In this document: positions 15,640-24,692 of the stretch, in pieces
Layout: the number at the start of each line of letters is the position of its first letter
Numbering within the stretch: the first letter of the stretch is position 1
Assembly: GCF_013362815.1 (NCBI RefSeq)
Contig: NZ_JABFVK010000022.1
Span: 1 to 49,090 of the forward strand
DNA length: 49,090 nucleotides
Direction of reading: 5' to 3'
Source: Hamadaea sp.
GTDB taxonomy: Bacteria; Actinomycetota; Actinomycetes; Mycobacteriales; Micromonosporaceae
Notes under the pieces: model-generated
What the model was told of the DNA's origin: nothing
Seen by the model: the letters and a program-made list of their open reading frames with translations, nothing else
Databases searched by the model: none
Position numbers and translations under genes: made by a program

Positions 15640-17102
15640 TCATCGGGTACGCACAGCTCTGCGCAGCCGACGTGGCGACCTGGCACGCCGGGGCGACCGC
15701 CTGGCGGCGGCTGGCGCAGCAGCTCGACGAGCGTCTCGAAGAGTTCGACGCGACCGCGGCCGGGCTGCGTCAGGACTGGCGGGGAACCGCTGCCGACGCA
15801 GCCTCGGTCGCCGTCGCGGATCTGCGGGGGTTGACCGCCGCCTGCCGAACGCCGATCGAACAGACCGGGCGGTTGCTGGCTGAGCACGCCGACCGGGTCT
15901 CGGCGGCTCGGCAGGCGCTGCTCGCTGCGCGTACGCCGGAGCAGGCGGCCATGGCGGTGGCCGCCGCCCGCCAGTCCGACGAGCGTACGGCGACGGCGTT
16001 GACGCAGCTCACGGCGTCCCTGAGCCCGCCGTGCCCGCCGAACGCCGGGCCGGTGGCCGTCCGCGAATGGTGGCGCAGCCTCAGCAAGACCCAACGTGAC
16101 CTGCTGATTCTCTCGTCACCCGAGCGGATCGGCCGGTTGGACGGCGTACCGGCGGCCGATCGGGACCGGGCGAATCGGGAGCTGCTCCGGCACGAGCAGG
16201 ATCGGCTGACCACCCTCTTGGACAGCCTGCGCGCGGATCCGAACGCCGATCGGGAGCGTGACCGGGTGGAGCGGACGCTCGCCGGGCTCGCGACGCTCGC
16301 CGACCGGCTCGCCCGCCCCGGGACCTACCTGCTGGGGCTGGACACGGCGGGCGACGGCCGCGCGATCGTGGCGCTCGGCGACCCCGATCACTCGGCGAAC
16401 GTGCTCACCTACGTTCCCGGCATGGCCGTACGCCTCGACGGCCACCTCGGCACGTCGCTCGACCGGACGGCGGCGATGGCCGAGGCCACGGCGGCCGCCG
16501 ATCCGGCGAAGTCGACCGCGGCCGTCCTCTGGCTGGGCTACGACGCTCCGGACAACGTGCTCCAGGCCGCCTCGGCGAGCGCCGCTCACGACGCCCGGGC
16601 CGCTCTGCACGAATTCCAAGACGGGCTGGCCGCGACCCATGAGGGCGAGTTCGGCGAGCAGAGCGTCGTCGGGCACTCCTATGGCGCGCTGGTCGTCGGC
16701 GAGACCGTCCGCGATCTCGGCCTGCGCGCGGACGACCTGGTGTTCCTCGGCGCGCCCGGGGTCGGCGTGGAGCACGCGGCCGATCTGCACGTGGACCCGA
16801 AGACGGTGTGGGCGGCCAGCGCCGACAACGACATCGTCGGGCTGTCCGCCCCGTCCGTCCGGCAGGTCCTCAAGGAACTCGTCTGGCCGCGGTACATGGG
16901 TGATCCGATGCCGGACCTCTGGCACGGCCACAATCCGGCCGACGCCGGCTTCGGCGGCCACGTCTTCGAGGCGGCCGACAACCCGAACCCGATCTCGGCG
17001 CATTTGGCGTACTGGGATCGCGGCAATCCGGCGCTCACCAATGTGGGCCGGATCGCCGCAGGCCAGGACACCTCGGTGAGCGCACCGCCACCGAAGTCCT
17101 GA
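15636..17102 (+). CDS. DUF1023-type alpha/beta hydrolase with N-terminal WXG100-like domain
   Basis: A 488-residue protein. The first 110 residues form a helical domain with a WXG motif (LRQDWRGTAADAA). The C-terminal half is an alpha/beta hydrolase of the actinobacterial DUF1023 group: nucleophile GHSYGA (about residues 347-352), an acid candidate in ASADNDIVG and a histidine in GFGGHVFEA. No classical signal peptide is seen, consistent with export together with the YxxxD partner immediately upstream (ATGA overlap). It ends 3 nt before the convergent glmS stop. A lipase or esterase activity is a family-level guess. Confidence 0.82.
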   Translation: MIIGYAQLCAADVATWHAGATAWRRLAQQLDERLEEFDATAAGLRQDWRGTAADAASVAVADLRGLTAACRTPIEQTGRLLAEHADRVSAARQALLAARTPEQAAMAVAAARQSDERTATALTQLTASLSPPCPPNAGPVAVREWWRSLSKTQRDLLILSSPERIGRLDGVPAADRDRANRELLRHEQDRLTTLLDSLRADPNADRERDRVERTLAGLATLADRLARPGTYLLGLDTAGDGRAIVALGDPDHSANVLTYVPGMAVRLDGHLGTSLDRTAAMAEATAAADPAKSTAAVLWLGYDAPDNVLQAASASAAHDARAALHEFQDGLAATHEGEFGEQSVVGHSYGALVVGETVRDLGLRADDLVFLGAPGVGVEHAADLHVDPKTVWAASADNDIVGLSAPSVRQVLKELVWPRYMGDPMPDLWHGHNPADAGFGGHVFEAADNPNPISAHLAYWDRGNPALTNVGRIAAGQDTSVSAPPPKS

Positions 17103-17105
17103 CGA

Positions 17106-18977
17106 CTACTCGACGGTGACCGACTTCGCCAGGTTCCGCGGCTGGTCGACGTCGTGTCCCCGGGCGGTCGCGATCTCGCAGGCAAGGACCTGCAACGGAA
17201 CCGTCGTCACGAACGGGGCGAGGAGGGTCGGCGTACGCGGGACGCGGATCACGTGATCGGCGAAGGGAACGACGGCCTCGTCGCCCTCCTCGGCGATCAC
17301 GATGGTCCGCGCACCCCGGGCGCGTACTTCCTGGATGTTGGAGACGATCTTGTCGTGGAGCACTCCCCGACCGGCCGGCGACGGCACGACGCAGACGACC
17401 GGGGTGCCCTCGTCGATCAGCGCGATCGGGCCGTGCTTGAGTTCTCCGGCGGCGAAGCCCTCGGCGTGCATGTACGCCAACTCCTTGAGCTTCAGCGCGC
17501 CTTCCAACGCCACGGGATAGCCGACGTGGCGGCCGATGAACAGCACTGTGTTGCGAGTGCTCAGATCGCGGGCCAGCGTACGCAGACCGTCGAGGTCGTC
17601 CAGCACGGTGGCGATGGCGTCGGGCATCGCCCGCAGCTGCTCGACTACCGAGCCGACCTCGTCGGCGTACTTGATCCCGCGGACCTGGGCGAGGTGCAGG
17701 CCCACCAGGTAACAGGCGGCGAGCTGGGTCAGGAAGGCCTTGGTCGAGGCGACCGCGATCTCCGGGCCGCCGTGCGTGTAGAGGACCGCGTCGGACTCCC
17801 GCGGGATCGTGGAGCCGTTGGTGTTGCAGATCGCCAGGACGCGCGCCTTCTGCTCCTTGGCGTGGCGCAGCGCCATCAGGGTGTCCATCGTCTCGCCCGA
17901 CTGCGAGATGGCGATGACCAGAGTGGACCGGTCGAGCACCGGGTCGCGGTAGCGGAACTCGCTGGCGAGCTCGACCTCGCACGGGATGCGGGTCCAGTGC
18001 TCGATCGCATACTTGGCGACCAGCCCGGCGTGGTACGCCGTCCCACAGGCGACTACGAAGATCTTGTCGACGTCACGCAGATCCTGGTCCGTGAGGCGTA
18101 CCTCGTCGAGGAGGATGCTGCCGCTCTCGCTGAGCCGCCCGAGCAGGGTGTCGTGCACCGCCTGCGGCTGCTCCAGGATCTCCTTCTCCATGAACCAGTC
18201 GTGGCCGCCCTTCTCCGCGGCGCGCGCGTCCCAGTCCACGTGGTACGGACGGGCCTCGGCCGGCTTGCCCTCGAAGTCGGTGACCTCGACGCCGTCGGTC
18301 GTGATCAGCACGACCTGGTCCTGACCGAGTTCGAGCGCCTCCCGGGTGTACGCGATGAACGCGCTCACGTCGCTCGCGAGGAAGTTCTCGCCGACGCCGA
18401 CGCCGACCACCAGCGGTGAGTTCCGGCGGGCGCCGACGACCGCGCCGGGAGCCTCCCGGTCGACGGCGAGCAGTGTGAACGCGCCTTCCAATCGGCGGCA
18501 CACCCGGCGCATCGCCTCGGCCAGCCCGGCCGCGCCCTTCTCGGGAACCGCGGCGAGTTCGAACGCGAGCAGGTGCGCGACGCACTCGGTGTCGGTCTCC
18601 GACTGGAACTCGATCCCCTGCGCCTCCAGCTCGGCCCGCAGGTGCACGAAGTTCTCGATGATGCCGTTGTGGATGACCGCGACCCGGCCGTCGGCCGACA
18701 GGTGCGGGTGGGCGTTGCGATCCGTCGGTCCACCGTGGGTCGCCCAGCGGGTGTGGCCGATGCCGACCGTTCCGGCGGCGATCCGGGGATCGGCGGCCTC
18801 GGCGAGCACGCGGTCCAGGTTGGCCAGCTTGCCGGCCCGTTTGGCCACGGCGATCTCGGCCTGGCTCAGAACGGCGACGCCGGCCGAGTCGTAGCCGCGG
18901 TACTCCAGCCGCCGCAGGCCGTCCAGGACGATCTCCAGCGCCGGTCGGGCGCCCGCGTATCCCACGATTCCACACAT
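17106..18977 (-). CDS. glmS: Glutamine-fructose-6-phosphate aminotransferase (isomerizing)
   Basis: Makes glucosamine-6-phosphate, the first step to UDP-GlcNAc. The 623-residue protein starts MCGIVGYAGARPALEI, with Cys2 as the glutaminase nucleophile after Met removal, followed by GHTRWATHGG and NGIIENF. Two SIS domains follow (ACGTAYHAGLVAKY; ISQSGETMDTL; RGHDVDQPRNLAKSVTVE at the end). ATG at 18977 is fixed by the need for Cys2. It is on the same strand as glmM, which supplies the next step, but a terminator hairpin lies between them. Confidence 0.97.
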   Translation of the reverse strand: MCGIVGYAGARPALEIVLDGLRRLEYRGYDSAGVAVLSQAEIAVAKRAGKLANLDRVLAEAADPRIAAGTVGIGHTRWATHGGPTDRNAHPHLSADGRVAVIHNGIIENFVHLRAELEAQGIEFQSETDTECVAHLLAFELAAVPEKGAAGLAEAMRRVCRRLEGAFTLLAVDREAPGAVVGARRNSPLVVGVGVGENFLASDVSAFIAYTREALELGQDQVVLITTDGVEVTDFEGKPAEARPYHVDWDARAAEKGGHDWFMEKEILEQPQAVHDTLLGRLSESGSILLDEVRLTDQDLRDVDKIFVVACGTAYHAGLVAKYAIEHWTRIPCEVELASEFRYRDPVLDRSTLVIAISQSGETMDTLMALRHAKEQKARVLAICNTNGSTIPRESDAVLYTHGGPEIAVASTKAFLTQLAACYLVGLHLAQVRGIKYADEVGSVVEQLRAMPDAIATVLDDLDGLRTLARDLSTRNTVLFIGRHVGYPVALEGALKLKELAYMHAEGFAAGELKHGPIALIDEGTPVVCVVPSPAGRGVLHDKIVSNIQEVRARGARTIVIAEEGDEAVVPFADHVIRVPRTPTLLAPFVTTVPLQVLACEIATARGHDVDQPRNLAKSVTVE

Positions 18978-19077
18978 GCCTCGCAGCGTAGCGGAGTTTC
19001 GCTCAAAGTCCATGCGCGATCGGGATACTTTTGCGCACAGTAACTGCTCAAAAACCGACTCTCCCGGCGAACGACAA

Positions 19078-19108
19078 GGGCCGGACCAGCAGTGCGCTGA
19101 TCCGGCCC
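19078..19108 (-). terminator. Terminator after glmM
   Basis: GGGCCGGACCAGC at 19078-19090 pairs with GCTGATCCGGCCC at 19096-19108 (one G-U wobble in the minus-strand transcript), with a 5-nt loop. It begins 19 nt after the glmM stop and ends transcription before glmS. Confidence 0.8.
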
Positions 19109-19127
19109 CGAAGCGGGAGGGTGGAGG

Positions 19128-20456
19128 TCAGGTGGCGGAACGCACCGCCGACGCGATCTCCTCCGCGGTTTCTGCCGCCAACTCCGGCGTCGACGCTTCC
19201 ACCATTACGCGTACCAGTCGCTCTGTGCCGGACGGACGAAGCAGAACGCGCCCGGTGGCCCCGAGCCGCGCGGCGACCGCGTCCACGGCCGCGACCACCG
19301 TGGGGTGACCGACCACGGAGCGGTCGGCCTGCACGTTGATCAGCCGCTGGGGCAGCTTGGTGACCACCGAGGCGAGCTCGGCGAGGCTCTTTCCGGTCTC
19401 CGCCATCCGCGCCATGAGCATCAGGCCGGTGAGCAGGCCGTCGCCGGTCGTCGCGTGGCTGGGCAGGACGATGTGGCCGCTCTGCTCGCCGCCGAGCGAG
19501 TAACCGTGCTCGCGCAGCTCCTCGAGCAGGTACCGGTCGCCGACCTTCGTCTCGACCAGATCGATGCCGGCGTCCCGCATGGCGATCTTGAGCCCGAGGT
19601 TGCTCATCACCGTCACGACCAGCGTGTCCTTGGCGAGCGCGCCGGCCTCCTTGAGAGCCAGCGCGAGGATCGCCATGATCTCGTCACCGTCCACGACCTC
19701 ACCGGTCGCCGTGACGGCAAGGCAGCGATCGGCGTCGCCGTCGTGCGCGAGCCCCAGGTCCGCGCCGTGGGCGACGACGGCCTCCCGCAGCGCGTCGAGA
19801 TGGGTCGCGCCACAGTCCTCGTTGATGTTGACGCCGTCGGGCTCGGCGTAGATCGGGACGACGGTCGCCCCGGCCTCCTGGTACGCCGACGGAGCGACGT
19901 CGCTGGCCGCGCCGTTGGCGCAGTCGACCACGACGGTCAGCCCGTCCAGCTGGACCGGCACGGCGGCACGCAAGTGTTTGAGGTAGTGCTCGGCCCCGTC
20001 GAGCAGGTCGTGCACCCGGCCCACCCCGGCGCCGGTCGGGCGCTGCCAGGCCTCGCCGATCCGCGCCTCGATGGCGTCCTCGATCTGGTCGGACAGCTTG
20101 TGACCGCCCGCGGCGAAGAGCTTGATCCCGTTGTCGGGCATCGGGTTGTGGCTGGCCGAGACCATCACGCCGAAGTCGGCCCGCACCTCGCTCGTCAGGT
20201 ACGCCACGGCCGGCGTCGGCAGCACACCGGCCCGGACGACGGTCGCCCCGGCACTGGCCAGACCGGCGACGACCGCGGCCTCCAGCATCTCGCCGCTGGC
20301 CCGGGGATCCCGGCCGACGACCGCCACCGGCTGGTGACTGCGATCCGCCTCGGCCAGCGTGTGCGCGGCCGCAACGGCGATCGACATCGCCAGTTCGGGG
20401 GTGAGGTCGCCGTTGGCCAGGCCACGGACGCCGTCCGTGCCGAAGAGCCGACCCAT
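19128..20456 (-). CDS. glmM: Phosphoglucosamine mutase
   Basis: Converts glucosamine-6-phosphate to glucosamine-1-phosphate. The 442-residue protein starts [15 protein letters not shown], has the phosphoserine loop [14 protein letters not shown] (Ser102), the metal loop HDGDADR, the sugar loop GGEQSGH and the phosphate-binding [12 protein letters not shown]. The ATG has an excellent GAGGAGG box. It lies about 90 nt downstream of rpsI, past a terminator-like hairpin, in the standard actinobacterial rplM-rpsI-glmM order. Confidence 0.97.
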   Translation of the reverse strand: MGRLFGTDGVRGLANGDLTPELAMSIAVAAAHTLAEADRSHQPVAVVGRDPRASGEMLEAAVVAGLASAGATVVRAGVLPTPAVAYLTSEVRADFGVMVSASHNPMPDNGIKLFAAGGHKLSDQIEDAIEARIGEAWQRPTGAGVGRVHDLLDGAEHYLKHLRAAVPVQLDGLTVVVDCANGAASDVAPSAYQEAGATVVPIYAEPDGVNINEDCGATHLDALREAVVAHGADLGLAHDGDADRCLAVTATGEVVDGDEIMAILALALKEAGALAKDTLVVTVMSNLGLKIAMRDAGIDLVETKVGDRYLLEELREHGYSLGGEQSGHIVLPSHATTGDGLLTGLMLMARMAETGKSLAELASVVTKLPQRLINVQADRSVVGHPTVVAAVDAVAARLGATGRVLLRPSGTERLVRVMVEASTPELAAETAEEIASAVRSAT

Positions 20457-20488
20457 GTGTCCTCCTCGAGAAAGTCCGGGCAGACGAA

Positions 20489-20521
20489 AATGGCCGAGGG
20501 GCAATCGGCCCCCCGGCCATT
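20489..20521 (-). terminator. Terminator after rpsI
   Basis: AATGGCCG at 20489-20496 and CGGCCATT at 20514-20521 form a stem, extended inward by GGGGC/GGCCCC pairing. It lies between the rpsI stop at 20548 and the glmM start and would end or attenuate the ribosomal-protein transcript. Confidence 0.75.
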
Positions 20522-20547
20522 CCCTTAAGCAGGCTGTGAAGCCGGCA

Positions 20548-21030
20548 TCAACGCTTCGAGTACTGAGGCGCCTTGCGGGCCTTCTTGAGACCGTACTTCT
20601 TGCTCTCCGTCACGCGGGCGTCACGGGTCAGGAAACCGGCCTTCTTCAGCGCCGGACGGTCCTCGAGGTCGAGCTCGACCAGGGCGCGGGCGATGCCGAG
20701 GCGCAGCGCGCCGGCCTGGCCGCTGATGCCGCCACCGCGCAGGTTGGCGATGATGTCGAAGGCCTCGGGCTTCTCGACGACGACCAGCGGCTCGCGCACG
20801 GTCTGCTGCGAAACCTTGCTCGGGAAGTAGACCTCGAGGTCACGCCCGTTGCACGTGATCTTGCCGGAGCCCGGGATGATGCGGACTCGGACGATGGCCC
20901 GCTTGCGCCGGCCGACGGTCTGGACGGGGCGGTCCCCGCGGGGGGCCTTCACGGCCACCGGAGCGGGCGCGGCGACGGCCTCCACAGCCGTGGCGACCGC
21001 GGCCGGGGTCGGCACAGAAGTCTCGGTCAT
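20548..21030 (-). CDS. rpsI: 30S ribosomal protein S9
   Basis: Small-subunit protein whose C-terminal tail reaches the P site. The 160-residue protein has the S9 core ([38 protein letters not shown]) and the invariant tail ending APQYSKR. An alanine/proline-rich N-terminal extension of about 40 residues is typical of actinobacteria. ATG at 21030 has a modest AAGGA box. It follows rplM by 20 nt. Confidence 0.98.
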   Translation of the reverse strand: MTETSVPTPAAVATAVEAVAAPAPVAVKAPRGDRPVQTVGRRKRAIVRVRIIPGSGKITCNGRDLEVYFPSKVSQQTVREPLVVVEKPEAFDIIANLRGGGISGQAGALRLGIARALVELDLEDRPALKKAGFLTRDARVTESKKYGLKKARKAPQYSKR

Positions 21031-21050
21031 GGTGATTCCTTCGCCCGCGC

Positions 21051-21494
21051 TCACTGCGCGATCTGCTTGATCTCGAAAGGCTGCGGGTTCTGCGCAGCGT
21101 GGGGGTGCTCAGGGCCCGCGTAGACCTTGAGCTTGCCCATGATCTGGCGGCCCAGCTTGTTGTGCGGGATCATGCCCTTGACGGCCAGCTCGATCGCCTT
21201 CTCCGGCCGCTTGCTCAGCAGCTCGTCGTAGCGGACCTGCTTGAGACCGCCCGGGTAACCCGAGTGGCTGTAGGCAATCTTGGTCGCGCGCTTGTTGCCG
21301 GTGAGGGCAACCTTGCCCGCGTTCACGATGATGACGAAGTCACCGGTGTCCACGTGCGGCGCGAAAGTGGGCTTGTGCTTGCCGCGCAGGAGCGTGGCGG
21401 CGTGGGTGGCGAGCCGGCCCAGCACGACATCAGAAGCGTCGATCACGTGCCACTGACGCTCGATCTCACCCGGCTTCGGGCTGTACGTACGCAC
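21051..21494 (-). CDS. rplM: 50S ribosomal protein L13
   Basis: Large-subunit protein of 147 residues, starting [20 protein letters not shown] and containing [19 protein letters not shown] and [11 protein letters not shown], all diagnostic of L13. GTG at 21494 gives the family start; open frame extends upstream without similarity through the leader. The leader of about 140 nt has a good promoter and a hairpin. Forms an operon with rpsI. Confidence 0.98.
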   Translation of the reverse strand: MRTYSPKPGEIERQWHVIDASDVVLGRLATHAATLLRGKHKPTFAPHVDTGDFVIIVNAGKVALTGNKRATKIAYSHSGYPGGLKQVRYDELLSKRPEKAIELAVKGMIPHNKLGRQIMGKLKVYAGPEHPHAAQNPQPFEIKQIAQ

Positions 21495-21541
21495 AGGTTT
21501 ACCTTGTCTGGTCGTCGGACATGTCTTTGCGATGCTCTTGC

Positions 21542-21571
21542 GGTGTCGCGTCGAAGGTTTCTCGCGACACC
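21542..21571 (-). ncRNA. Hairpin in the rplM 5' leader (candidate cis-regulatory RNA)
   Basis: GGTGTCGCG (21542-21550) and CGCGACACC (21563-21571) are perfect inverted 9-mers around a 12-nt loop, within the untranslated leader between the predicted promoter and rplM. A ribosomal-protein autoregulatory leader is possible; no known family is recognised. Confidence 0.45.
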
Positions 21572-21641
21572 AATCGACAAGCCTACCTGACCGGTCCGCA
21601 CCGCTCTGCTGTCGGGTTGGCTCAGCACGCAACAGCCCACA

Positions 21642-21671
21642 ACGATACCTGTTGGCTTGCGCCAGGGTCAA
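21642..21671 (-). promoter_or_regulatory. Sigma-70-type promoter of rplM-rpsI
   Basis: On the minus strand, TTGACC (21671-21666) and TATCGT (21647-21642) are spaced by 18 nt. Transcription would start near 21635, giving a leader of about 140 nt before the rplM GTG. Confidence 0.6.
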
Positions 21672-21791
21672 AACGGCGGCCGCCGTATGGCTCGCCTCAC
21701 AGGGTACCCGCCGTCAAGGTGCGCCTGGTTTCACCTCCCGGGTACGCGCAGCGCACAACACGGCAATCACACGTTCGTAACTTTCCTGACC

Positions 21792-23141
21792 ATGACCGCG
21801 ACAGTCACCACACCGGCACCGGCTGCACCGCAGCAGCGGGTGATCTCGCACTGGGACCCCGAGGACACCTCCTTCTGGGAGTCCACCGGCCGCCGGGTCG
21901 CCCGGCGCAACTTGATCTTCTCGATCTTCGCCGAGCATCTGGGCTTCTCGGTCTGGACGCTCTGGAGTGTGGTGGTCATCGCGCTGCCACCGGGGCTCTT
22001 CGCGTACTCGGTCAACCAGAAGTTCTGGCTGGTCGCACTGCCCAACCTCATCGGATCCCTCATGCGGATCCCGTACACGTTCGCCGTCACCCGGTTCGGT
22101 GGGCGTACCTGGACGATGATCAGCGCACTGCTCCTGTTGATCCCCGTCTCGGGGATGATCTACGCGGTGACCGCCCGCCCGGCGTACTGGGTGGTGCTGA
22201 CCATCGCCGCGACCGCCGGGCTCGGTGGCGGCAACTTCGCCTCGTCGATGACCAACATCTCCTTCTTCTTCCCCGAGCGGAAGAAGGGCACCGCGCTCGG
22301 ACTGAACGCCGCGGGCGGCAACCTCGGCATCAGCGTCATGCAGTTGGTGGTACCGATCGCGTTGTCGTTCGGACTGGTCTACGGCGGCGTCATGTGGCTG
22401 CCGCTGATCCTGGCCGCCGCGATCTTCGCGTACGCGTTCATGAACAACCTGACGGTGGCGAAGTCCCCGCTGCGAGCCCAGTTCGCCACGGTGAAGCGGG
22501 CGCACACCTGGATCATGTCGTTCCTCTACATCGGGACCTTCGGCTCGTTCCTGGGCTACTCGGCGGCGTTCCCGCTGGTCCTGAAGTTGCAGTTCCCGAA
22601 CGCCCCGGTGGCGCACCTGGGAGCGGCGACGATCACCCTGGCCTTCGCCGGCCCGCTGGTCGGCTCGGTCGCCCGGCCGTTCGGCGGCTGGCTGGCCGAC
22701 CGCGTCGGCGGCGCCCGGGTGACCGCGAGCTGCTTCGTGCTGATGGGTCTCGGCTCGTTCGGCGTCGTCACCGCGGCCGGGGACAAGAACATGGCGCTCT
22801 TCCTGGCCTCGTTCGGGGTGCTCTTCACCGCAGCCGGGGCGGGCAACGGCTCGACCTACCGGATGATCCCGGCGATCTTCGCGGCGAAGTCCCCGGACGC
22901 CGCGACGGCCAAGCGGGAGTCGGCCGCCACGCTCGGCATCGCCGGGGCGGTCGGCGCGCTCGGCGGGTTCTACCTGCCCCGGGCGATCAGCGACTCGATC
23001 GCCGGGAGCGGCGGCATCGGCACCGCGTTCACCTGGTTCACCGTCTTGTACGCCGCCTGCCTGGCCGTGACCTGGTGGTGTTACCTGCGGCGGCGGGTGC
23101 TGACCTCGGTCGCGCCGAGCCTCGCCCACGCCTCCGTCTGA
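21792..23141 (+). CDS. narK: NarK-family nitrate/nitrite transporter
   Basis: A 449-residue, 12-helix major facilitator. The nitrate signature appears twice, as AGLGGGNFASSMTNISFFFP (first half) and GAGNGSTYRMIPAIF (second half), with substrate-binding arginine candidates in MRIPYTF and STYRMIP. The cytosolic N-terminus (MTATVTTPAP) includes HWDPEDTSFWE, conserved in actinobacterial NarK. ATG at 21792 fits this start, although no ribosome-binding site is obvious. It is divergent from rplM and supplies nitrate to the reductases at 25559-31990. A hairpin follows at 23151-23184. Confidence 0.94.
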   Translation: MTATVTTPAPAAPQQRVISHWDPEDTSFWESTGRRVARRNLIFSIFAEHLGFSVWTLWSVVVIALPPGLFAYSVNQKFWLVALPNLIGSLMRIPYTFAVTRFGGRTWTMISALLLLIPVSGMIYAVTARPAYWVVLTIAATAGLGGGNFASSMTNISFFFPERKKGTALGLNAAGGNLGISVMQLVVPIALSFGLVYGGVMWLPLILAAAIFAYAFMNNLTVAKSPLRAQFATVKRAHTWIMSFLYIGTFGSFLGYSAAFPLVLKLQFPNAPVAHLGAATITLAFAGPLVGSVARPFGGWLADRVGGARVTASCFVLMGLGSFGVVTAAGDKNMALFLASFGVLFTAAGAGNGSTYRMIPAIFAAKSPDAATAKRESAATLGIAGAVGALGGFYLPRAISDSIAGSGGIGTAFTWFTVLYAACLAVTWWCYLRRRVLTSVAPSLAHASV

Positions 23142-23150
23142 CCTTCCCGG

Positions 23151-23184
23151 CCCGTTGGTCATGGCGAAATCCATGATCAACGGG
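23151..23184 (+). terminator. Terminator after narK
   Basis: CCCGTTGGTCATGG (23151-23164) pairs with CCATGATCAACGGG (23171-23184), with one mismatch and a 6-nt loop, 10 nt after the narK stop. Confidence 0.8.
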
Positions 23185-23189
23185 CATAT

Positions 23190-23212
23190 TTGAGTGACGC
23201 GCTCAACTAGTT
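23190..23212. promoter_or_regulatory. Possible MarR operator upstream of the nitroreductase gene
   Basis: TTGAG-N7-CTCAA (23190-23206) overlaps the palindrome AACTAGTT (23205-23212), about 80 nt before the nitroreductase ATG. Dyads of TTGA/TCAA type are usual for MarR proteins, and a MarR gene follows downstream. The assignment is inferred. Confidence 0.4.
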
Positions 23213-23291
23213 CTTGCGCATTGGTTGAAGATTCATCTACCTTGGGTCTCGGCGATCACGCCATCCGACTTCGAACCTCCGGGAGACCCCT

Positions 23292-23882
23292 ATGAGCCTC
23301 GTTCTCGACCAGGCGGCGCAGGATCTGCTGTTCCGCGAGGCGCGTACTGCGAACGCCTTCACCGACGAGCCAGTGAGCGACGAGCAGATCCAGGCCGTCT
23401 ACGACCTCGTCAAGTACGCCCCGACCGCGTTGAACTCCCAGCCGCTGCGCGTCGTGCTGGTGCGTACGCCGGAGGCCCGGGAGCGCCTGGTCGGCGCCAT
23501 GGCCGAGGGCAACAAGGCCAAGACCGCCGCGGCCCCGCTGACCGCCATCCTCGCCGCGGCCCACGACTTCCACGAGAAGCTCGACAAGACCTTCCCCCAC
23601 GCGCCCGGCCTCAAGGACCGGTTCGCCGAGGAAGAGGCCCGCGTCCGGACCGGCCGCTTCAACGGCGCGATCCAGGTGGGCTATTTCATCTTGGGTGTAC
23701 GCGCCGCGGGTCTGGCCGCCGGCCCGATGGGTGGGTTCGACGCCGAGCTGCTCGACAAGGAGTTCTTCGGCGACGGCCGGGCCAGCGTCCTGGCGGTCGT
23801 CAACATCGGTAAGCCCGCCGACAACGCCTGGTTCGACCGCAACCCGCGGCTGGACTTCGACGAGGTCGTGACGACGGTCTGA
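23292..23882 (+). CDS. Nitroreductase family protein (RutE-like malonic semialdehyde reductase)
   Basis: FMN-dependent oxidoreductase of 196 residues. The family motif for flavin contact is AYDLVKYAPTALNSQPLRV-like here (YDLVKYAPTALNSQPLRVV, about residues 37-55), and the AGLAAGPMGGFD loop is typical of the RutE/HadB branch. The ATG has a GGGAG box. A MarR gene follows 114 nt downstream and may control it. RutE reduces malonic semialdehyde in pyrimidine breakdown, but no rut genes are nearby, so the physiological substrate is open. Confidence 0.85.
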   Translation: MSLVLDQAAQDLLFREARTANAFTDEPVSDEQIQAVYDLVKYAPTALNSQPLRVVLVRTPEARERLVGAMAEGNKAKTAAAPLTAILAAAHDFHEKLDKTFPHAPGLKDRFAEEEARVRTGRFNGAIQVGYFILGVRAAGLAAGPMGGFDAELLDKEFFGDGRASVLAVVNIGKPADNAWFDRNPRLDFDEVVTTV

Positions 23883-23996
23883 GGGCCACCCCACGATCGA
23901 AGCCTCCGCAGCCGGCGTCGCGACCTGCGACGTCGGCTGTCGGCTTAGCGGCAGGGTGATGCGTGACCTACTCGACCTAGAGGGGAAGTGAGTACT

Positions 23997-24557
23997 GTGA
24001 CTGGCATGTCCGCCGAGACAAAGACCGAAGCCCGCTGGCTCACCGACGACGAGCAGCGGTCCTGGCGGGCGTTCCTCGAAGGCAGCCGGCTGCTGATGCA
24101 CAACCTCGAACGAGGGCACCAGAAGCACGGCCTGTCCGCCACCGATTACGAGATCCTCGTCCAGCTGTCGGAATCGCCCGAGCACCGGCTCCGGATGAGC
24201 CAGCTCGCGGTGCGTACGCTGCTGGAGAAGAGCCGCTTGTCGCACCAGATCACCCGGATGGAGAAGGCCGGGCTGATCGAGCGGCAGCCTTGTCCGGACG
24301 ATCGCCGGGGACAGTTCGCAGTGCTCACCGAGCACGGCTGGGAGACGATCCAGCGCGTCGCCGTCGACCACGTCAACCAGGTACGCGAGATCTTCGTCGA
24401 CCGCATGACGCCCGAGCAGTTCGCCGTACTGGGCGCCGCGTTCGAGCAGGTCGCCGAGGGTCTGCGGAAGCCGCGGCCGGAAGCCTGTGCCGAGGCGCTC
24501 GGCTACGAGGCGCCCGAGTCGTGCGGCGCCGGCGACGACGAATCCTGCGACGGCTGA
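23997..24557 (+). CDS. MarR-family transcriptional regulator
   Basis: A 186-residue winged-helix regulator: dimer helix SRLLMHNLERGHQKHGL, recognition helix LEKSRLSHQITRMEKAGL and wing ERQPCPDDRRGQFAVLT, the classic DxRG. I prefer GTG 23997 because AGGGGAAG (23981-23988) is 8 nt upstream; GTG 23988 and ATG 24006 are alternatives. The C-terminus has three cysteines in 30 residues (EACAEAL, ESCGAG, ESCDG), which could matter for redox sensing. It lies downstream of the nitroreductase gene, its probable target. Confidence 0.88.
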   Translation: MTGMSAETKTEARWLTDDEQRSWRAFLEGSRLLMHNLERGHQKHGLSATDYEILVQLSESPEHRLRMSQLAVRTLLEKSRLSHQITRMEKAGLIERQPCPDDRRGQFAVLTEHGWETIQRVAVDHVNQVREIFVDRMTPEQFAVLGAAFEQVAEGLRKPRPEACAEALGYEAPESCGAGDDESCDG

Positions 24558-24587
24558 GCCGCAGGACGCGGATCGCCGGCGAGCGCA

Positions 24588-24655
24588 GTTGATCACCTGT
24601 TGACGGAGTCGATCACCCGCTGAGCGAAGTGGCGTCCTGCATAAACGCAGTCGAT
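24588..24655. repeat. Three GAGT(T/C)GATCACC-like repeats between MarR and the toxin gene
   Basis: The 135-nt gap at 24558-24692 has three variants of CAGTYGATCACC, near 24590, 24608 and 24645. GCAGGACGC (24562-24570) and GCGTCCTGC (24631-24639) form a long-range inverted repeat. No gene is seen here. It may act as a convergent terminator. Confidence 0.4.
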
Positions 24656-24692
24656 CACCCCGGTTAGTTCATGATCGCGCGGAAAACCCGCG

